From an uncultured Eubacterium sp. (GTDB lineage: Bacteria > Bacillota > Clostridia > Oscillospirales > Acutalibacteraceae), in contig CAJTMQ010000006.1 in assembly GCA_910577215.1 (NCBI GenBank), positions 1 to 15,969 on the forward strand: a stretch of DNA of 15,969 nucleotides. Reading direction: 5' to 3'. Of the stretch, positions 5,148 through 13,438 are shown piece by piece. The notes beneath the pieces were generated by a model. The model was not told where the DNA came from and did no database searches. It saw nothing but the letters and a program-made list of their open reading frames with translations. A program made the position numbers and the translations under genes. Position 1 is the stretch's first letter, and the number at the start of each line of letters is the position of its first letter.

Positions 5148-6242
5148 TTACACGTTAAATCTGAATTCAACAATGTCTCCGTCTTTCATAACATATTCCT
5201 TGCCTTCGCTTTTTACAAGACCTTTATCTTTGCAGGCTGCAAGGCTTCCGTTTTCTACTAAATCACTGAAAGCAACAACCTCTGCTCTGATAAAACCGCG
5301 TTCAAAATCAGTGTGAATTTTTCCTGCTGCCTGGGGAGCCTTTGTACCTTCCTTAATCGTCCATGCTCTTACTTCCTTTTTACCTGCAGTTAGAAAGGAT
5401 ATTAAGCCAAGCAGGTGATAGCTTTTTTTGATGAGTCTGTCAAGTCCGCTTTTGTCAAGCCCCATATCTGCAAGGAAAATTTCCTTTTCATCGTCGTCAA
5501 GTGTTGCAATTTCTGCTTCCATTTCAGCACATATGGGCAATGTTTCCGCACCCTCCTGAGCAGCTATTTCTTTAACAATATTAAAGTTTTTGTTTTCTTC
5601 AATTCCGTTTGCAAAATCATCCTCACTCATATTGCAGGCATAGATAACAGGCTTTATTGTAAGCAGTGAAACCTCTTTCAGATATTCTTCCTCTTCCTCG
5701 GAAATATCAACAGCTCTTGCTGTTTTACCGTTTTCCATTTCAGAATAGAGTCTTTCAAGAAATTCAACCTCCGGTGCAATCGTTTTATCACCCTTCATAG
5801 CTTTTTTTCTGCTGTCTATTCTTCTTGCAAGAATATCAAGGTCTGATAAAACAAGCTCAAGATTGATTGTTTCTATGTCGCGTGCAGGGTCAATAGAACC
5901 ATCAACATGTGTTATGTCATTGTTTTCAAAGCATCTTACAACGTGGATGATGGAATCAACCTCTCTGATATGGCTTAAAAATTTATTGCCGAGTCCTTCA
6001 CCCTTTGATGCGCCTTTAACAAGACCTGCTATATCAACAAATTCAATTGTAGCAGGGGTGAATTTATCAGGCTCATACATTTCAGCAAGCTTATCAAGCC
6101 TTTCATCAGGCACACATACCATACCCACATTCGGCTCAATTGTGCAGAAAGGGTAATTGGCACTTTGTGCACCAGCATTTGTAATTGCATTGAACAGCGT
6201 GCTTTTTCCGACATTCGGAAGTCCTACAATTCCAAGTTTCAT
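5148..6242 (-). CDS. ychF: YchF/OLA1 family ATPase
   Basis: This 364-residue P-loop protein has the usual family length. The N-terminal Obg-like domain carries Walker A GLPNVGKS (residues 7-14), the switch DIAGLVKGASKGEGLGN, and NMSE in place of the GTPase NKxD motif. That change is why the family prefers ATP. A helical coiled insert occupies the middle, and a TGS domain ends in EYVMKDGDIVEFRFNV. YchF binds ribosomes and is linked to translation control and oxidative stress response. ATG 6242 has GGAG 6 nt upstream; the in-frame ATG at 6293 is next to the -10 and lacks a site. It is transcribed alone and divergently from the ilv-leu operon. Confidence 0.96.
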   Translation of the reverse strand: MKLGIVGLPNVGKSTLFNAITNAGAQSANYPFCTIEPNVGMVCVPDERLDKLAEMYEPDKFTPATIEFVDIAGLVKGASKGEGLGNKFLSHIREVDSIIHVVRCFENNDITHVDGSIDPARDIETINLELVLSDLDILARRIDSRKKAMKGDKTIAPEVEFLERLYSEMENGKTARAVDISEEEEEYLKEVSLLTIKPVIYACNMSEDDFANGIEENKNFNIVKEIAAQEGAETLPICAEMEAEIATLDDDEKEIFLADMGLDKSGLDRLIKKSYHLLGLISFLTAGKKEVRAWTIKEGTKAPQAAGKIHTDFERGFIRAEVVAFSDLVENGSLAACKDKGLVKSEGKEYVMKDGDIVEFRFNV

Positions 6243-6296
6243 ATTGTTCTCCAATCTGCTGAAAAGCTTCAGCAAAAATAATTTTAAATCCAAGGC

Positions 6297-6325
6297 ATTT
6301 TAACACGGTAAAAGAATTTTGTCAA
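6297..6325 (-). promoter_or_regulatory. SigA-type promoter of ychF
   Basis: On the minus strand, TTGACA (plus 6320-6325), a 17-bp spacer and TAAAAT (plus 6297-6302). The leader of about 50 nt contains a small hairpin, GCTGAA with TTCAGC (plus 6258-6273), just before the ribosome binding site. Confidence 0.82.
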
Positions 6326-6424
6326 AATATTCAATGCTTAATAATAGATATATCTAATGCATTCAATATACATAAGCATAGTCTATTATATACAGCACGA
6401 ATTTACAAGACTTAAATATTAACC

Positions 6425-6453
6425 TTGACATCTATTAATAAAAATAATAAAAT
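6425..6453 (+). promoter_or_regulatory. SigA-type promoter of the ilvBN-leuCD operon
   Basis: TTGACA (6425-6430), a 17-bp spacer and TAAAAT (6448-6453). The start codon is 36 bp after the -10, with GGGAGG (6479-6484) as ribosome binding site, so there is no room for a T-box or leader peptide. The 100 bp between this promoter and that of ychF are AT-rich. They include a 12-bp palindrome, TAGATATATCTA (6345-6356), whose meaning is unknown. Confidence 0.82.
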
Positions 6454-6489
6454 AGTTATTAAATTTATGTAGGTTTATGGGAGGATATT

Positions 6490-8151
6490 ATGAAGTTAAA
6501 CGGTTCACAAATTGTTCTGGAGGTTCTTAAGGAACAGGGTGTAGACACTGTTTTCGGATACCCGGGCGGAACAATTCTTAATATTTTCGATGAGCTTTAT
6601 AAATATGGTGAAACATTTAATCATATTCTTACTGCTCACGAACAGGGAGCTTCTCATGCGGCAGACGGCTATAGCCGTGCAACGGGCAAGGTTGGTGTTT
6701 GCTTTGCAACATCCGGTCCCGGTTCAACCAATCTTGTAACAGGTATTGCAACTGCTTATATGGATTCAATACCGGTTGTTGCCATTACCTGTAATTATGC
6801 AACATCAGGTCTTGGCAGAGATTCTTTTCAGGAAATTGATATAACAGGCGTAACTATGCCTATTACAAAGCATAACTTTATGGTTAAGGATGTAAAAGAA
6901 CTTGCACCTACACTGCGCCGTGCATTTGAAATTGCACAGAGCGGAAGAAAAGGTCCTGTTCTTGTTGATATTCCAAAGGATATAACTGCTGATATGTGTG
7001 ATTATGAGCCTCAGCCTAAGGTTGCGCCTATACCTCATGTTAAGCCGAAGCAGAGCTGTTTTGAAAGAGCGGTTGAGCTTATTTCAAATGCGAAAAAGCC
7101 TATTATATATGTTGGCGGCGGTGCAATACTTTCTGATGTAGGTGAAGATTTAATCTCTTTTGCAGAAAAAATTGATGCACCTGTTGTTTCATCCCTTATG
7201 GGTCTTGGCGCTTTTCCTAACGGTCATCCGCTTCATCTCGGTTTAATCGGTATGCACGGTCATTATGAGTGCAATAAGGCAGCACATGATTGCGATGTTC
7301 TCATTGTTGCAGGTGCCCGTTTCTCAGATCGTGTTGCAGGAAACAGAGCAAAATTTGCTCCTGATGCAGAAATTTTACATATTGATGTTGATTCTGCCGA
7401 GATGGACAAGAATATAGTTTCAAACTATCATTTAAGAGGTGATCTCTCAGATGTTATTCCGATGCTGACAGATGCTGTTAATCAGCTTGATCACAGCGAA
7501 TGGAAAGCCGAAGTTGATACTTTCAAGCGTCCGTTTAATCAGCTTCAGATAGGTGATTATGTTAATCCGCAGACTCTTATTGAAGCGGTAGACAAAAAAA
7601 CACCTGATAACACAATCGTTGTTACAGATGTTGGTCAGCATCAGCTCTGGGCTGCTCAGTTCTATAAATACACACAGCCGCATACCTTCTTATCATCAGG
7701 CGGTTTGGGCACAATGGGTTATTCAATGGGCGCAGCAATCGGTGCCGCTCTTGGCTGCCCCGATAAGCGAGTTGTTCTGTTCGCAGGTGACGGCGGCTTC
7801 CATATGAATTTAAACGAACTCGCAACAATGGCTTCTTATAATGTTCCTGTTGTTATGTTCATTATGAACAATAAGGTGCTCGGTATGGTTCGCCAGTGGC
7901 AGAAGATTTTCTATAATAATCGTTTTTCGGATACAGATCCTAACCGTGCAACAGATTTTGTTAAGGTTGCAGAGGCGTTTGGTGTTAAAGGATTGCGTAT
8001 AAATAATAATGATGAAATTGATAAGGTGCTTGATGAGGCATTCAGGGTTAACGGTCCGGTAGTTGTTGATTGCAGAATTTCGCCGGATTCAAACGTGCTT
8101 CCGATGATTCCTCCGGGCGGTTCGGTTGCAGATATTAAGGAGGAGATGTAA
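6490..8151 (+). CDS. ilvB: Acetolactate synthase, large (catalytic) subunit
   Basis: This ThDP-dependent enzyme condenses two pyruvates to acetolactate, or pyruvate plus 2-oxobutyrate to acetohydroxybutyrate: the first common step to valine, leucine and isoleucine. At 553 residues it has the normal length. The cofactor-activating glutamate is Glu51 in AHEQGASHAADGYSR. The FAD-domain region is in the middle, and the ThDP/Mg motif runs from GDGG at residue 433 to the NN about 28 residues later. The protein ends in the conserved PMIPPGGS region. The regulatory subunit gene follows after 2 bp, which identifies it as the anabolic type rather than a catabolic AlsS. Confidence 0.96.
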   Translation: MKLNGSQIVLEVLKEQGVDTVFGYPGGTILNIFDELYKYGETFNHILTAHEQGASHAADGYSRATGKVGVCFATSGPGSTNLVTGIATAYMDSIPVVAITCNYATSGLGRDSFQEIDITGVTMPITKHNFMVKDVKELAPTLRRAFEIAQSGRKGPVLVDIPKDITADMCDYEPQPKVAPIPHVKPKQSCFERAVELISNAKKPIIYVGGGAILSDVGEDLISFAEKIDAPVVSSLMGLGAFPNGHPLHLGLIGMHGHYECNKAAHDCDVLIVAGARFSDRVAGNRAKFAPDAEILHIDVDSAEMDKNIVSNYHLRGDLSDVIPMLTDAVNQLDHSEWKAEVDTFKRPFNQLQIGDYVNPQTLIEAVDKKTPDNTIVVTDVGQHQLWAAQFYKYTQPHTFLSSGGLGTMGYSMGAAIGAALGCPDKRVVLFAGDGGFHMNLNELATMASYNVPVVMFIMNNKVLGMVRQWQKIFYNNRFSDTDPNRATDFVKVAEAFGVKGLRINNNDEIDKVLDEAFRVNGPVVVDCRISPDSNVLPMIPPGGSVADIKEEM

Positions 8152-8153
8152 TT

Positions 8154-8663
8154 ATGGCAGAGGAAAAGCTTGTATTATCTGTTCTTGTTGATAATGTATC
8201 AGGTGTTTTACAGCGTGTTGCAAGTCTTTTTTCAAGACGTGGCTATAATATCAGCTCTTTGACGGTCAGCGAAACAGAAGATTCTTTGTTTTCAAGAATG
8301 ACGATTGAAACATATACTGAGCCTGAAAACTTCAGGCAGATTAAAGCCCAGCTTTCAAAGCTTGAAATTGTTAAAAAGGTTGCAGTGCTTAATGCTGAAA
8401 ACTCTGTTTCGTCAGAACTTCTTCTTATCAAAGTTCGTGCAAAGGGTATTGAAAAGAAAAACAATCTTCTTGAGGTAAACAGAAGATACGGTGCAAGAGT
8501 TGTTGATGTAACTCTTGAAAGCTTTACCTTTGAACTTACGGGAAGAGTGGAAAATGTTGATAATTTCATTAAGGAAGTTTCAGCATTCGGAATTATTGAA
8601 ATGGCACGTACGGGTGCAACCGCTCTTGAAAGAGGAGCAGACTCATTTAAAGAGGATATTTAA
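8154..8663 (+). CDS. ilvN: Acetolactate synthase, small (regulatory) subunit
   Basis: This 169-residue protein opens with an ACT domain (LSVLVDNVSGVLQRVASLFSRRGYNISS, roughly residues 5-76) that binds valine for feedback control. The usual second domain follows (IKVRAKG, the YGARVVDV segment, and FGIIEMARTGATALERG at the end). It binds and activates the large subunit. Its ribosome binding site (AAGGAGGAG) lies inside the end of ilvB and the genes are 2 bp apart, so expression is tightly matched. Confidence 0.96.
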   Translation: MAEEKLVLSVLVDNVSGVLQRVASLFSRRGYNISSLTVSETEDSLFSRMTIETYTEPENFRQIKAQLSKLEIVKKVAVLNAENSVSSELLLIKVRAKGIEKKNNLLEVNRRYGARVVDVTLESFTFELTGRVENVDNFIKEVSAFGIIEMARTGATALERGADSFKEDI

Positions 8664-8692
8664 TTGTATAAAAAGAAATAAGGTGAATGTAA

Positions 8693-9952
8693 ATGGGTAT
8701 GACAATGACTCAGAAAATACTGGCTGCTCACGCAGGGCTTGATTCTGTAGAAGCAGGTCAGTTGATTGAGGCTAATCTGGATATGGTGCTCGGAAACGAT
8801 GTAACCTCTCCTGTAGCCATTAACGAAATGAATAAGTTTGGTAAAACATCTGTTTTTGATAAAACAAGAATTTCACTTGTTATGGATCATTTTACTCCGA
8901 ATAAGGATATTCAGTCTGCAGAAAACTGCAAACAGGTGCGTGAATTTGCCAAAAAGAATAATATTCTGCATTATTATGATGTTGGTAATATGGGAATTGA
9001 GCATGCTCTTCTTCCTGAAAAAGGAATTGTTACCTGCGGTGACTGTATTATCGGTGCAGACAGCCACACCTGTACATACGGAGCTCTTGGTGCTTTTTCA
9101 ACAGGTGTAGGTTCAACGGATATGGCAGCAGGGATGATTTCGGGCAAGGCTTGGTTCAAGGTTCCGAATGCCATTAAGGTTGTTGTAACAGGAGATAAGG
9201 CTCCATACATAAGCGGTAAGGATGTTATTCTGCATATTATAGGCGAAATCGGTGTTGACGGTGCGCTTTATAAGAGTCTTGAGTTCACGGGTGACGGCAT
9301 TAAAAATCTTTCTATGGATGACCGCCTTTGTATTTCCAATATGGCTATTGAATGTGGTGCAAAGAACGGAATTTTTCCTGTTGATGAGGTTACTCTTGAA
9401 TATGTTAAAAACCGTTCGCTAAGAGAATATAAGGTTTATGAGGCTGATGAGGATGCTGAGTATGACAGCGAAATTGTTGTGGATTTAAGCACGCTTCGCC
9501 CAACAGTTGCATTTCCTCATCTTCCTGAGAATACAAAAACGATTGATGAGGTACCTGAAATTAAGATTGATCAGGTTGTTATCGGCTCCTGCACAAACGG
9601 CAGAATGGAGGATATGAGAACTGCTGCTGCAATTCTTAAAGGAAAAAAGGTTGCAGACGGGGTTCGTGTTATCGTTATTCCTGCAACACAGCAGATTTAC
9701 CTTAATTGTATCAAAGAAGGTCTTGCAGAGATTTTTGTTGAAGCAGGTGCAATTGTTTCAACTCCAACCTGCGGTCCTTGCCTTGGCGGTCATATGGGTA
9801 TCCTTGCTAAGGGTGAAAAGGCAGTTTCAACCTCAAACAGAAACTTCGTAGGCCGTATGGGTCATACAGAGTCGGAAATTTATCTTGCATCTCCTGCGGT
9901 AGCAGCAGCTTCTGCTGTTAAGGGCTACATAGCAGATCCTGCATCAATATAG
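8693..9952 (+). CDS. leuC: 3-isopropylmalate dehydratase, large subunit
   Basis: This aconitase-superfamily subunit isomerises 2-isopropylmalate to 3-isopropylmalate for leucine synthesis. The three 4Fe-4S ligands are visible: Cys300 in GSCTNGR, and Cys360 and Cys363 in CGPCLGGH. The substrate-binding DSHTCTYGALGAF is also present. At 419 residues it belongs to the shorter LeuC type found in Clostridia and archaea, rather than the roughly 465-residue enterobacterial type. That group also includes homoaconitase and citramalate isomerase, so a role in isoleucine synthesis from citramalate is possible too. AAGGTGA sits just before ATG 8693; ATGs at 8699 and 8705 are alternatives. Confidence 0.94.
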   Translation: MGMTMTQKILAAHAGLDSVEAGQLIEANLDMVLGNDVTSPVAINEMNKFGKTSVFDKTRISLVMDHFTPNKDIQSAENCKQVREFAKKNNILHYYDVGNMGIEHALLPEKGIVTCGDCIIGADSHTCTYGALGAFSTGVGSTDMAAGMISGKAWFKVPNAIKVVVTGDKAPYISGKDVILHIIGEIGVDGALYKSLEFTGDGIKNLSMDDRLCISNMAIECGAKNGIFPVDEVTLEYVKNRSLREYKVYEADEDAEYDSEIVVDLSTLRPTVAFPHLPENTKTIDEVPEIKIDQVVIGSCTNGRMEDMRTAAAILKGKKVADGVRVIVIPATQQIYLNCIKEGLAEIFVEAGAIVSTPTCGPCLGGHMGILAKGEKAVSTSNRNFVGRMGHTESEIYLASPAVAAASAVKGYIADPASI

Positions 9953-9962
9953 GAGGGTAGTT

Positions 9963-10442
9963 ATGAACGCAAAAGGAACAGTACATAAGTTCGGAAACAA
10001 TATAGATACTGATGTAATCATTCCTGCTCGTTATCTTAATAAAAGTGATGATGCGTGGCTTGCATCTCATTGTATGGAGGATATTGATAAGGAATTTGTA
10101 AATAACGTTAAACAGGGTGATATTATGGTTGCCGAGGCGAATTTCGGCTGCGGTTCGTCACGCGAGCACGCACCTATTGCAATTAAGGCAAGCGGAATTT
10201 CCTGTGTTATTGCATCAACCTTTGCACGTATTTTTTACAGAAATGCAATAAATATCGGTCTTGCAATTCTTGAATGTGATGAAGCGGCAAAGGATATTAA
10301 AAACGGTGATGAAGTTGAGGTTGATTTTGACAGCGGCTTGATAACTAACTGCACGACTGGAAAAAGCTATCAGGCACAGCCGTTTCCTCCCTTTATTCAG
10401 GATATTATTTCAAAAGGCGGTCTTTTAAAATCAATCGGTTGA
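9963..10442 (+). CDS. leuD: 3-isopropylmalate dehydratase, small subunit
   Basis: This swivelling-domain partner of LeuC is 159 residues long. Family marks are the start (VHKFGNNIDTDVIIPARYL), the catalytic-loop GCGSSREHAP, and ASTFARIFYRNAINIGL. AGGAGGG lies at the right spacing before ATG 9963, and the gap from leuC is 10 bp. The length and sequence pair it with the short LeuC upstream. leuA, leuB, ilvC and ilvD are not in this window. Confidence 0.95.
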   Translation: MNAKGTVHKFGNNIDTDVIIPARYLNKSDDAWLASHCMEDIDKEFVNNVKQGDIMVAEANFGCGSSREHAPIAIKASGISCVIASTFARIFYRNAINIGLAILECDEAAKDIKNGDEVEVDFDSGLITNCTTGKSYQAQPFPPFIQDIISKGGLLKSIG

Positions 10443-10475
10443 TTGTTTTGACTTTGACTTATCGTGGTGATGATA

Positions 10476-10883
10476 ATGGAATTGATAATTAATTCGGAAT
10501 TGTTTAATAAGTGTGGATGCGGTTCATCGGAATACTGGTTCTCGTATAAGGATTATACAGTTAAAAATATCAGAGATCTTGATACAGATGCCAAGCCCGA
10601 AGATATGGGTCAGACTACTTATTTTGTTTCAATTGGTCTTATTCCTTTTCTTACAATCAGTAATGAGGAGATTATAAGAAGCTTTGTAAGGCAAAAGGGG
10701 AATAATAAGCTTGATGCCATTTTTGAAAAAATACGTGGCGAAGAGTTTATAGATACTTTTTGGAAGTACTTTAATGCTTATCCTGAGCTTAAGGATGGGC
10801 TTGAGGAATTTGCAAATACATATACACACAGCAAGATTGCCGAATGGTGCAATGAAAACAATATTAATTATAGATTTGAATAA
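10476..10883 (+). CDS. Unrecognised protein at the end of the ilv-leu operon
   Basis: I do not recognise this 135-residue protein. It is soluble and acidic, with no signal peptide or membrane segment. It has a Cys-rich spot near the start (FNKCGCGSSEYWF), a hydrophobic strand (TTYFVSIGLIPFLTI), and then a helical, charged C-terminal half (AIFEKIRGEEFIDTFWKYF, and HSKIAEWCNENNINYRFE). In-frame GTG at 10464 and ATG at 10470 are possible starts; I prefer ATG 10476, which follows GGTGAT. It begins 33 bp after leuD and lies before the operon terminator, so it is co-transcribed with the branched-chain genes. It could be a regulator or simply a passenger. Confidence 0.7.
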   Translation: MELIINSELFNKCGCGSSEYWFSYKDYTVKNIRDLDTDAKPEDMGQTTYFVSIGLIPFLTISNEEIIRSFVRQKGNNKLDAIFEKIRGEEFIDTFWKYFNAYPELKDGLEEFANTYTHSKIAEWCNENNINYRFE

Positions 10884-10897
10884 TTAGGTTGTATTAA

Positions 10898-10946
10898 AGT
10901 AAACGGGCGAACATAGTACATTTCAGTTCGCCTATTTGCTTTTTTT
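10898..10946 (+). terminator. Terminator of the ilvBN-leuCD operon
   Basis: A 15-bp stem with one mismatch (10898-10912 with 10926-10940) and a 13-nt loop is followed by a T run. It lies 14 bp after the last gene. Confidence 0.88.
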
Positions 10947-10985
10947 ATAAGTGTTCATGCAAAATAATTTTAAAGGGGAAAAATT

Positions 10986-12683
10986 ATGCTATTAACAAAA
11001 TACGGCGAAACACTTAACAGAGAAAATCCGTTGAGTGAATATCCTCGCCCGCAATTCGTAAGAAACAGCTACATAAATTTAAACGGAAAGTGGAAATGTG
11101 AATTTTCAAAGAGTAAAAAGCTTCCGAATGAATTTAATACCGATATTATCGTTCCGTTTTCTCCGGAAACACCGTTGTCCGGTGTCAGCCGTGTTTTAAG
11201 CCCTGATGAATATCTGCATTATGAAAAGAAATTTGAATTGCCTGAGAATTTTAATAAGGGCAGAATTTTTATTCATTTCGGCGCAGTAGACCAGATAGCA
11301 ACTGTATATCTTAACGGCACTGAAATAGGTACACATAAGGGCGGTTACACACCTTTTACATTTGAACTTACCGACTATATTAAGCAGGACGAAAATGTGC
11401 TCAATGTCACCGTTAAGGATTATTCAGACACGAAAGAGTATTCAAAGGGAAAGCAGAAATTCAAGCGCGGCGGAATATGGTACAGTCCTCAGAGCGGTAT
11501 ATGGCAGACAGTTTGGCTTGAAAGCACACCCGCACAATTCCTTGAAAGGGTAAAAATTACCCCTGATTATGATAATGAGCAGGTTAATTTTGAGTTTTTC
11601 GGCACAGATGATGTTATAACCAGAATTTATGACGGTGAAAATTTAATTGCCGAAACAAAGGAAACAACTGTTAAAATTCCCGATTTCAAATCCTGGTCAC
11701 CGGAAAGTCCGTTTTTATATGATGTAAAATTTCAGGCTTGCGGAGAAACAATCAGCTCATATTTCGGTATGCGTAAATTCTCTGTTGGTGAGGACGAAAA
11801 CGGTGTAAAAAGATTATTCCTTAACAATAAGCCTTATTTTCATAACGGACTTCTTGATCAGGGCTATTATCCGGACGGCTTTTTAACACCTCCTTCAAAT
11901 GAAGCAATGGAATTTGATGTTAAAAAGGTGAAAGAGCTTGGCTTCAATATGCTCAGAAAGCATATTAAGGTAGAGCCGCTGTTCTGGTATCATTATTGTG
12001 ATGTAAACGGTATACTTGTATGGCAGGATATGGTGAACGGCGGCGGTCAGTACGGTCTTGAAATATCTGTTTTACCTTTCATCGGAGTAAATCTGGACGA
12101 TACAAATTATAAAACCTTTAAAAGAACCGATAAGGAAGCAAGAGAGCTTTATTATCAGGAGCTTAAGGAAACCGTTGATTATCTCTATAACTGCCCATGT
12201 ATTGCACTTTGGGTTCCGTTTAATGAGGGCTGGGGTCAGTTTGATTCCAAAATTGCTTATGAGATGCTCAAGAAAATGGATCCGTCAAGAACTGTTGATT
12301 CAACCTCAGGCTGGCACGACAGAGGGTATTCCGATGTAATCTCAAAGCATATCTACTTTACACCTATTAAGGTAAAGGCAGGAAACAGACCGTATGTGCT
12401 TTCTGAATTCGGAGGCTATTCTCAGAAAATTGAGGGTCATACATTTAATAATAAAATGTTCGGCTATAAAATTTATAAATCAAAGGAAACCTTAACAAAG
12501 GCTTATAAGCGTACTTTTGAAAAAACAATTATTCCGCAGATTAAGGATGGACTTGCAGCAACGGTATATACACAGGTTACTGATGTTGAGGATGAGCTTA
12601 ACGGAATTTTAACTTATGACAGAAAAGTGGTTAAAATAGATGAAGCCACTATTAAAGATATAAACAGAAGGGTGAAATTATAA
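10986..12683 (+). CDS. Glycoside hydrolase family 2 protein
   Basis: Three domains in the GH2 order are visible: a jelly-roll sugar-binding domain (residues about 1-190, from YPRPQFVRNSYINLNGKW to GGIWYSPQSGIWQTVWLE), a short Ig-like domain (about 195-270), and a TIM barrel. The acid/base is Glu414 in WVPFNEGWGQ, and the nucleophile is probably Glu474 in LSEFGG. Family members are beta-galactosidases, beta-glucuronidases, beta-mannosidases and relatives. At 565 residues it is a compact form with no added C-terminal domain, and the exact sugar cannot be told. No signal peptide is present, so it acts in the cytoplasm on imported oligosaccharides. AAGGGGA precedes ATG 10986. No convincing promoter was found in the 39 bp after the operon terminator. 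Its stop codon overlaps the start of the cyclophilin gene. Confidence 0.92.
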   Translation: MLLTKYGETLNRENPLSEYPRPQFVRNSYINLNGKWKCEFSKSKKLPNEFNTDIIVPFSPETPLSGVSRVLSPDEYLHYEKKFELPENFNKGRIFIHFGAVDQIATVYLNGTEIGTHKGGYTPFTFELTDYIKQDENVLNVTVKDYSDTKEYSKGKQKFKRGGIWYSPQSGIWQTVWLESTPAQFLERVKITPDYDNEQVNFEFFGTDDVITRIYDGENLIAETKETTVKIPDFKSWSPESPFLYDVKFQACGETISSYFGMRKFSVGEDENGVKRLFLNNKPYFHNGLLDQGYYPDGFLTPPSNEAMEFDVKKVKELGFNMLRKHIKVEPLFWYHYCDVNGILVWQDMVNGGGQYGLEISVLPFIGVNLDDTNYKTFKRTDKEARELYYQELKETVDYLYNCPCIALWVPFNEGWGQFDSKIAYEMLKKMDPSRTVDSTSGWHDRGYSDVISKHIYFTPIKVKAGNRPYVLSEFGGYSQKIEGHTFNNKMFGYKIYKSKETLTKAYKRTFEKTIIPQIKDGLAATVYTQVTDVEDELNGILTYDRKVVKIDEATIKDINRRVKL

Positions 12684-13267
12684 TGAATCAGCTTGAAATT
12701 AAAGACGGCATTAAGGCTGTAATTAAAACAAACAGGGGAGATATGAGCTTTGTTCTTTTTCCTGATGTTGCTCCGAAGGCAGTAGAAAACTTTACTACCC
12801 ATGCTAAAGAGGGCTATTATAACGGACTTATATTCCACAGAGTTATAAAGGATTTTATGATTCAGGGCGGTGATCCCACAGGCACAGGCTGCGGCGGTGA
12901 GTCAATTTACGGCAAAAGCTTTGAGGATGAATTTTCCGTTGATGCACGTAATTATTACGGAGCACTCTCAATGGCTAATTCAGGTCCGAACACAAACGGC
13001 AGTCAGTTTTTCATTGTGCAGGCAAAAACCGTTCCTGAAAGCCTTTTAGGCCAGATGGAACAGCTCAAGGATAATGGCTATCCGCAGGAGGTTATTGATA
13101 ATTATAAAAAGGTCGGCGGCACACCGTGGCTTGATTTCCACCACACGGTTTTCGGTCAGCTTATAAGCGGTGAAGAAACACTTGAGGATATTGCCGCAGT
13201 AAAATGCGGTATGGGTGATAAGCCTGTTTATGATGTTGTTATAGAAAGCATTGAAATCAGTAAATAA
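12683..13267 (+). CDS. Cyclophilin-type peptidyl-prolyl cis-trans isomerase
   Basis: This 194-residue protein accelerates cis-trans isomerisation of prolyl bonds during folding. The cyclophilin core is complete: FHRVIKDFMIQGGDPTGTG (residues 51-69, catalytic Arg53), then GALSMANSGPNTNGSQFFI and HHTVFGQLI. An insert of about 35 residues (PESLLGQMEQLKD to VGGTPW) separates the last two motifs, as in many clostridial members. There is no signal peptide, so it is cytoplasmic. Its ATG shares one base with the TAA of the GH2 gene (TAATG), and GAAGGGTGA lies inside the GH2 end, so the two are translationally coupled although functionally unrelated. Confidence 0.95.
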   Translation: MNQLEIKDGIKAVIKTNRGDMSFVLFPDVAPKAVENFTTHAKEGYYNGLIFHRVIKDFMIQGGDPTGTGCGGESIYGKSFEDEFSVDARNYYGALSMANSGPNTNGSQFFIVQAKTVPESLLGQMEQLKDNGYPQEVIDNYKKVGGTPWLDFHHTVFGQLISGEETLEDIAAVKCGMGDKPVYDVVIESIEISK

Positions 13268-13270
13268 ATC

Positions 13271-13306
13271 AAAAAAGACTTGAACATCAGTTCAGGTCTT
13301 TTTTTA
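13271..13306 (+). terminator. Terminator of the GH2-cyclophilin transcript
   Basis: AAAAAGACTTGAAC (13272-13285), loop ATCA, and GTTCAGGTCTTTTT form a 14-bp stem with a G.U pair and a T run. The stem sequence closely resembles the terminator at 2376-2414. Confidence 0.92.
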
Positions 13307-13385
13307 GTCATTACCTATCCTTGGAAAGAGTTCTCTGCAACACAAAACAGAGAGAATTATTTTTGTATTTTTATTCTGTTATGTT

Positions 13386-13418
13386 TTGACATTTTATTTA
13401 TTTTAACCGTTGTATAAT
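13386..13418 (+). promoter_or_regulatory. spoIIG-type promoter with a 21-bp spacer
   Basis: TTGACA (13386-13391) and a perfect TATAAT (13413-13418) are separated by 21 bp rather than 17. The B. subtilis spoIIG promoter is known for the same wide spacing (22 bp) and depends on phosphorylated Spo0A bound over the -35. On the minus strand the -35 reads TGTCAAA, one base from the 0A-box TGTCGAA. The call rests on these matches plus position directly before spoIIGA. Confidence 0.7.
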
Positions 13419-13438
13419 CAAATCGGCGGTGATGATAT

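Noticed and set aside
10936..10965. Promoter for the GH2 gene overlapping the operon terminator (TTGCTT with CAAAAT)
   Set aside because: Poor hexamers and an 18-bp spacer; not strong enough to list as a feature.
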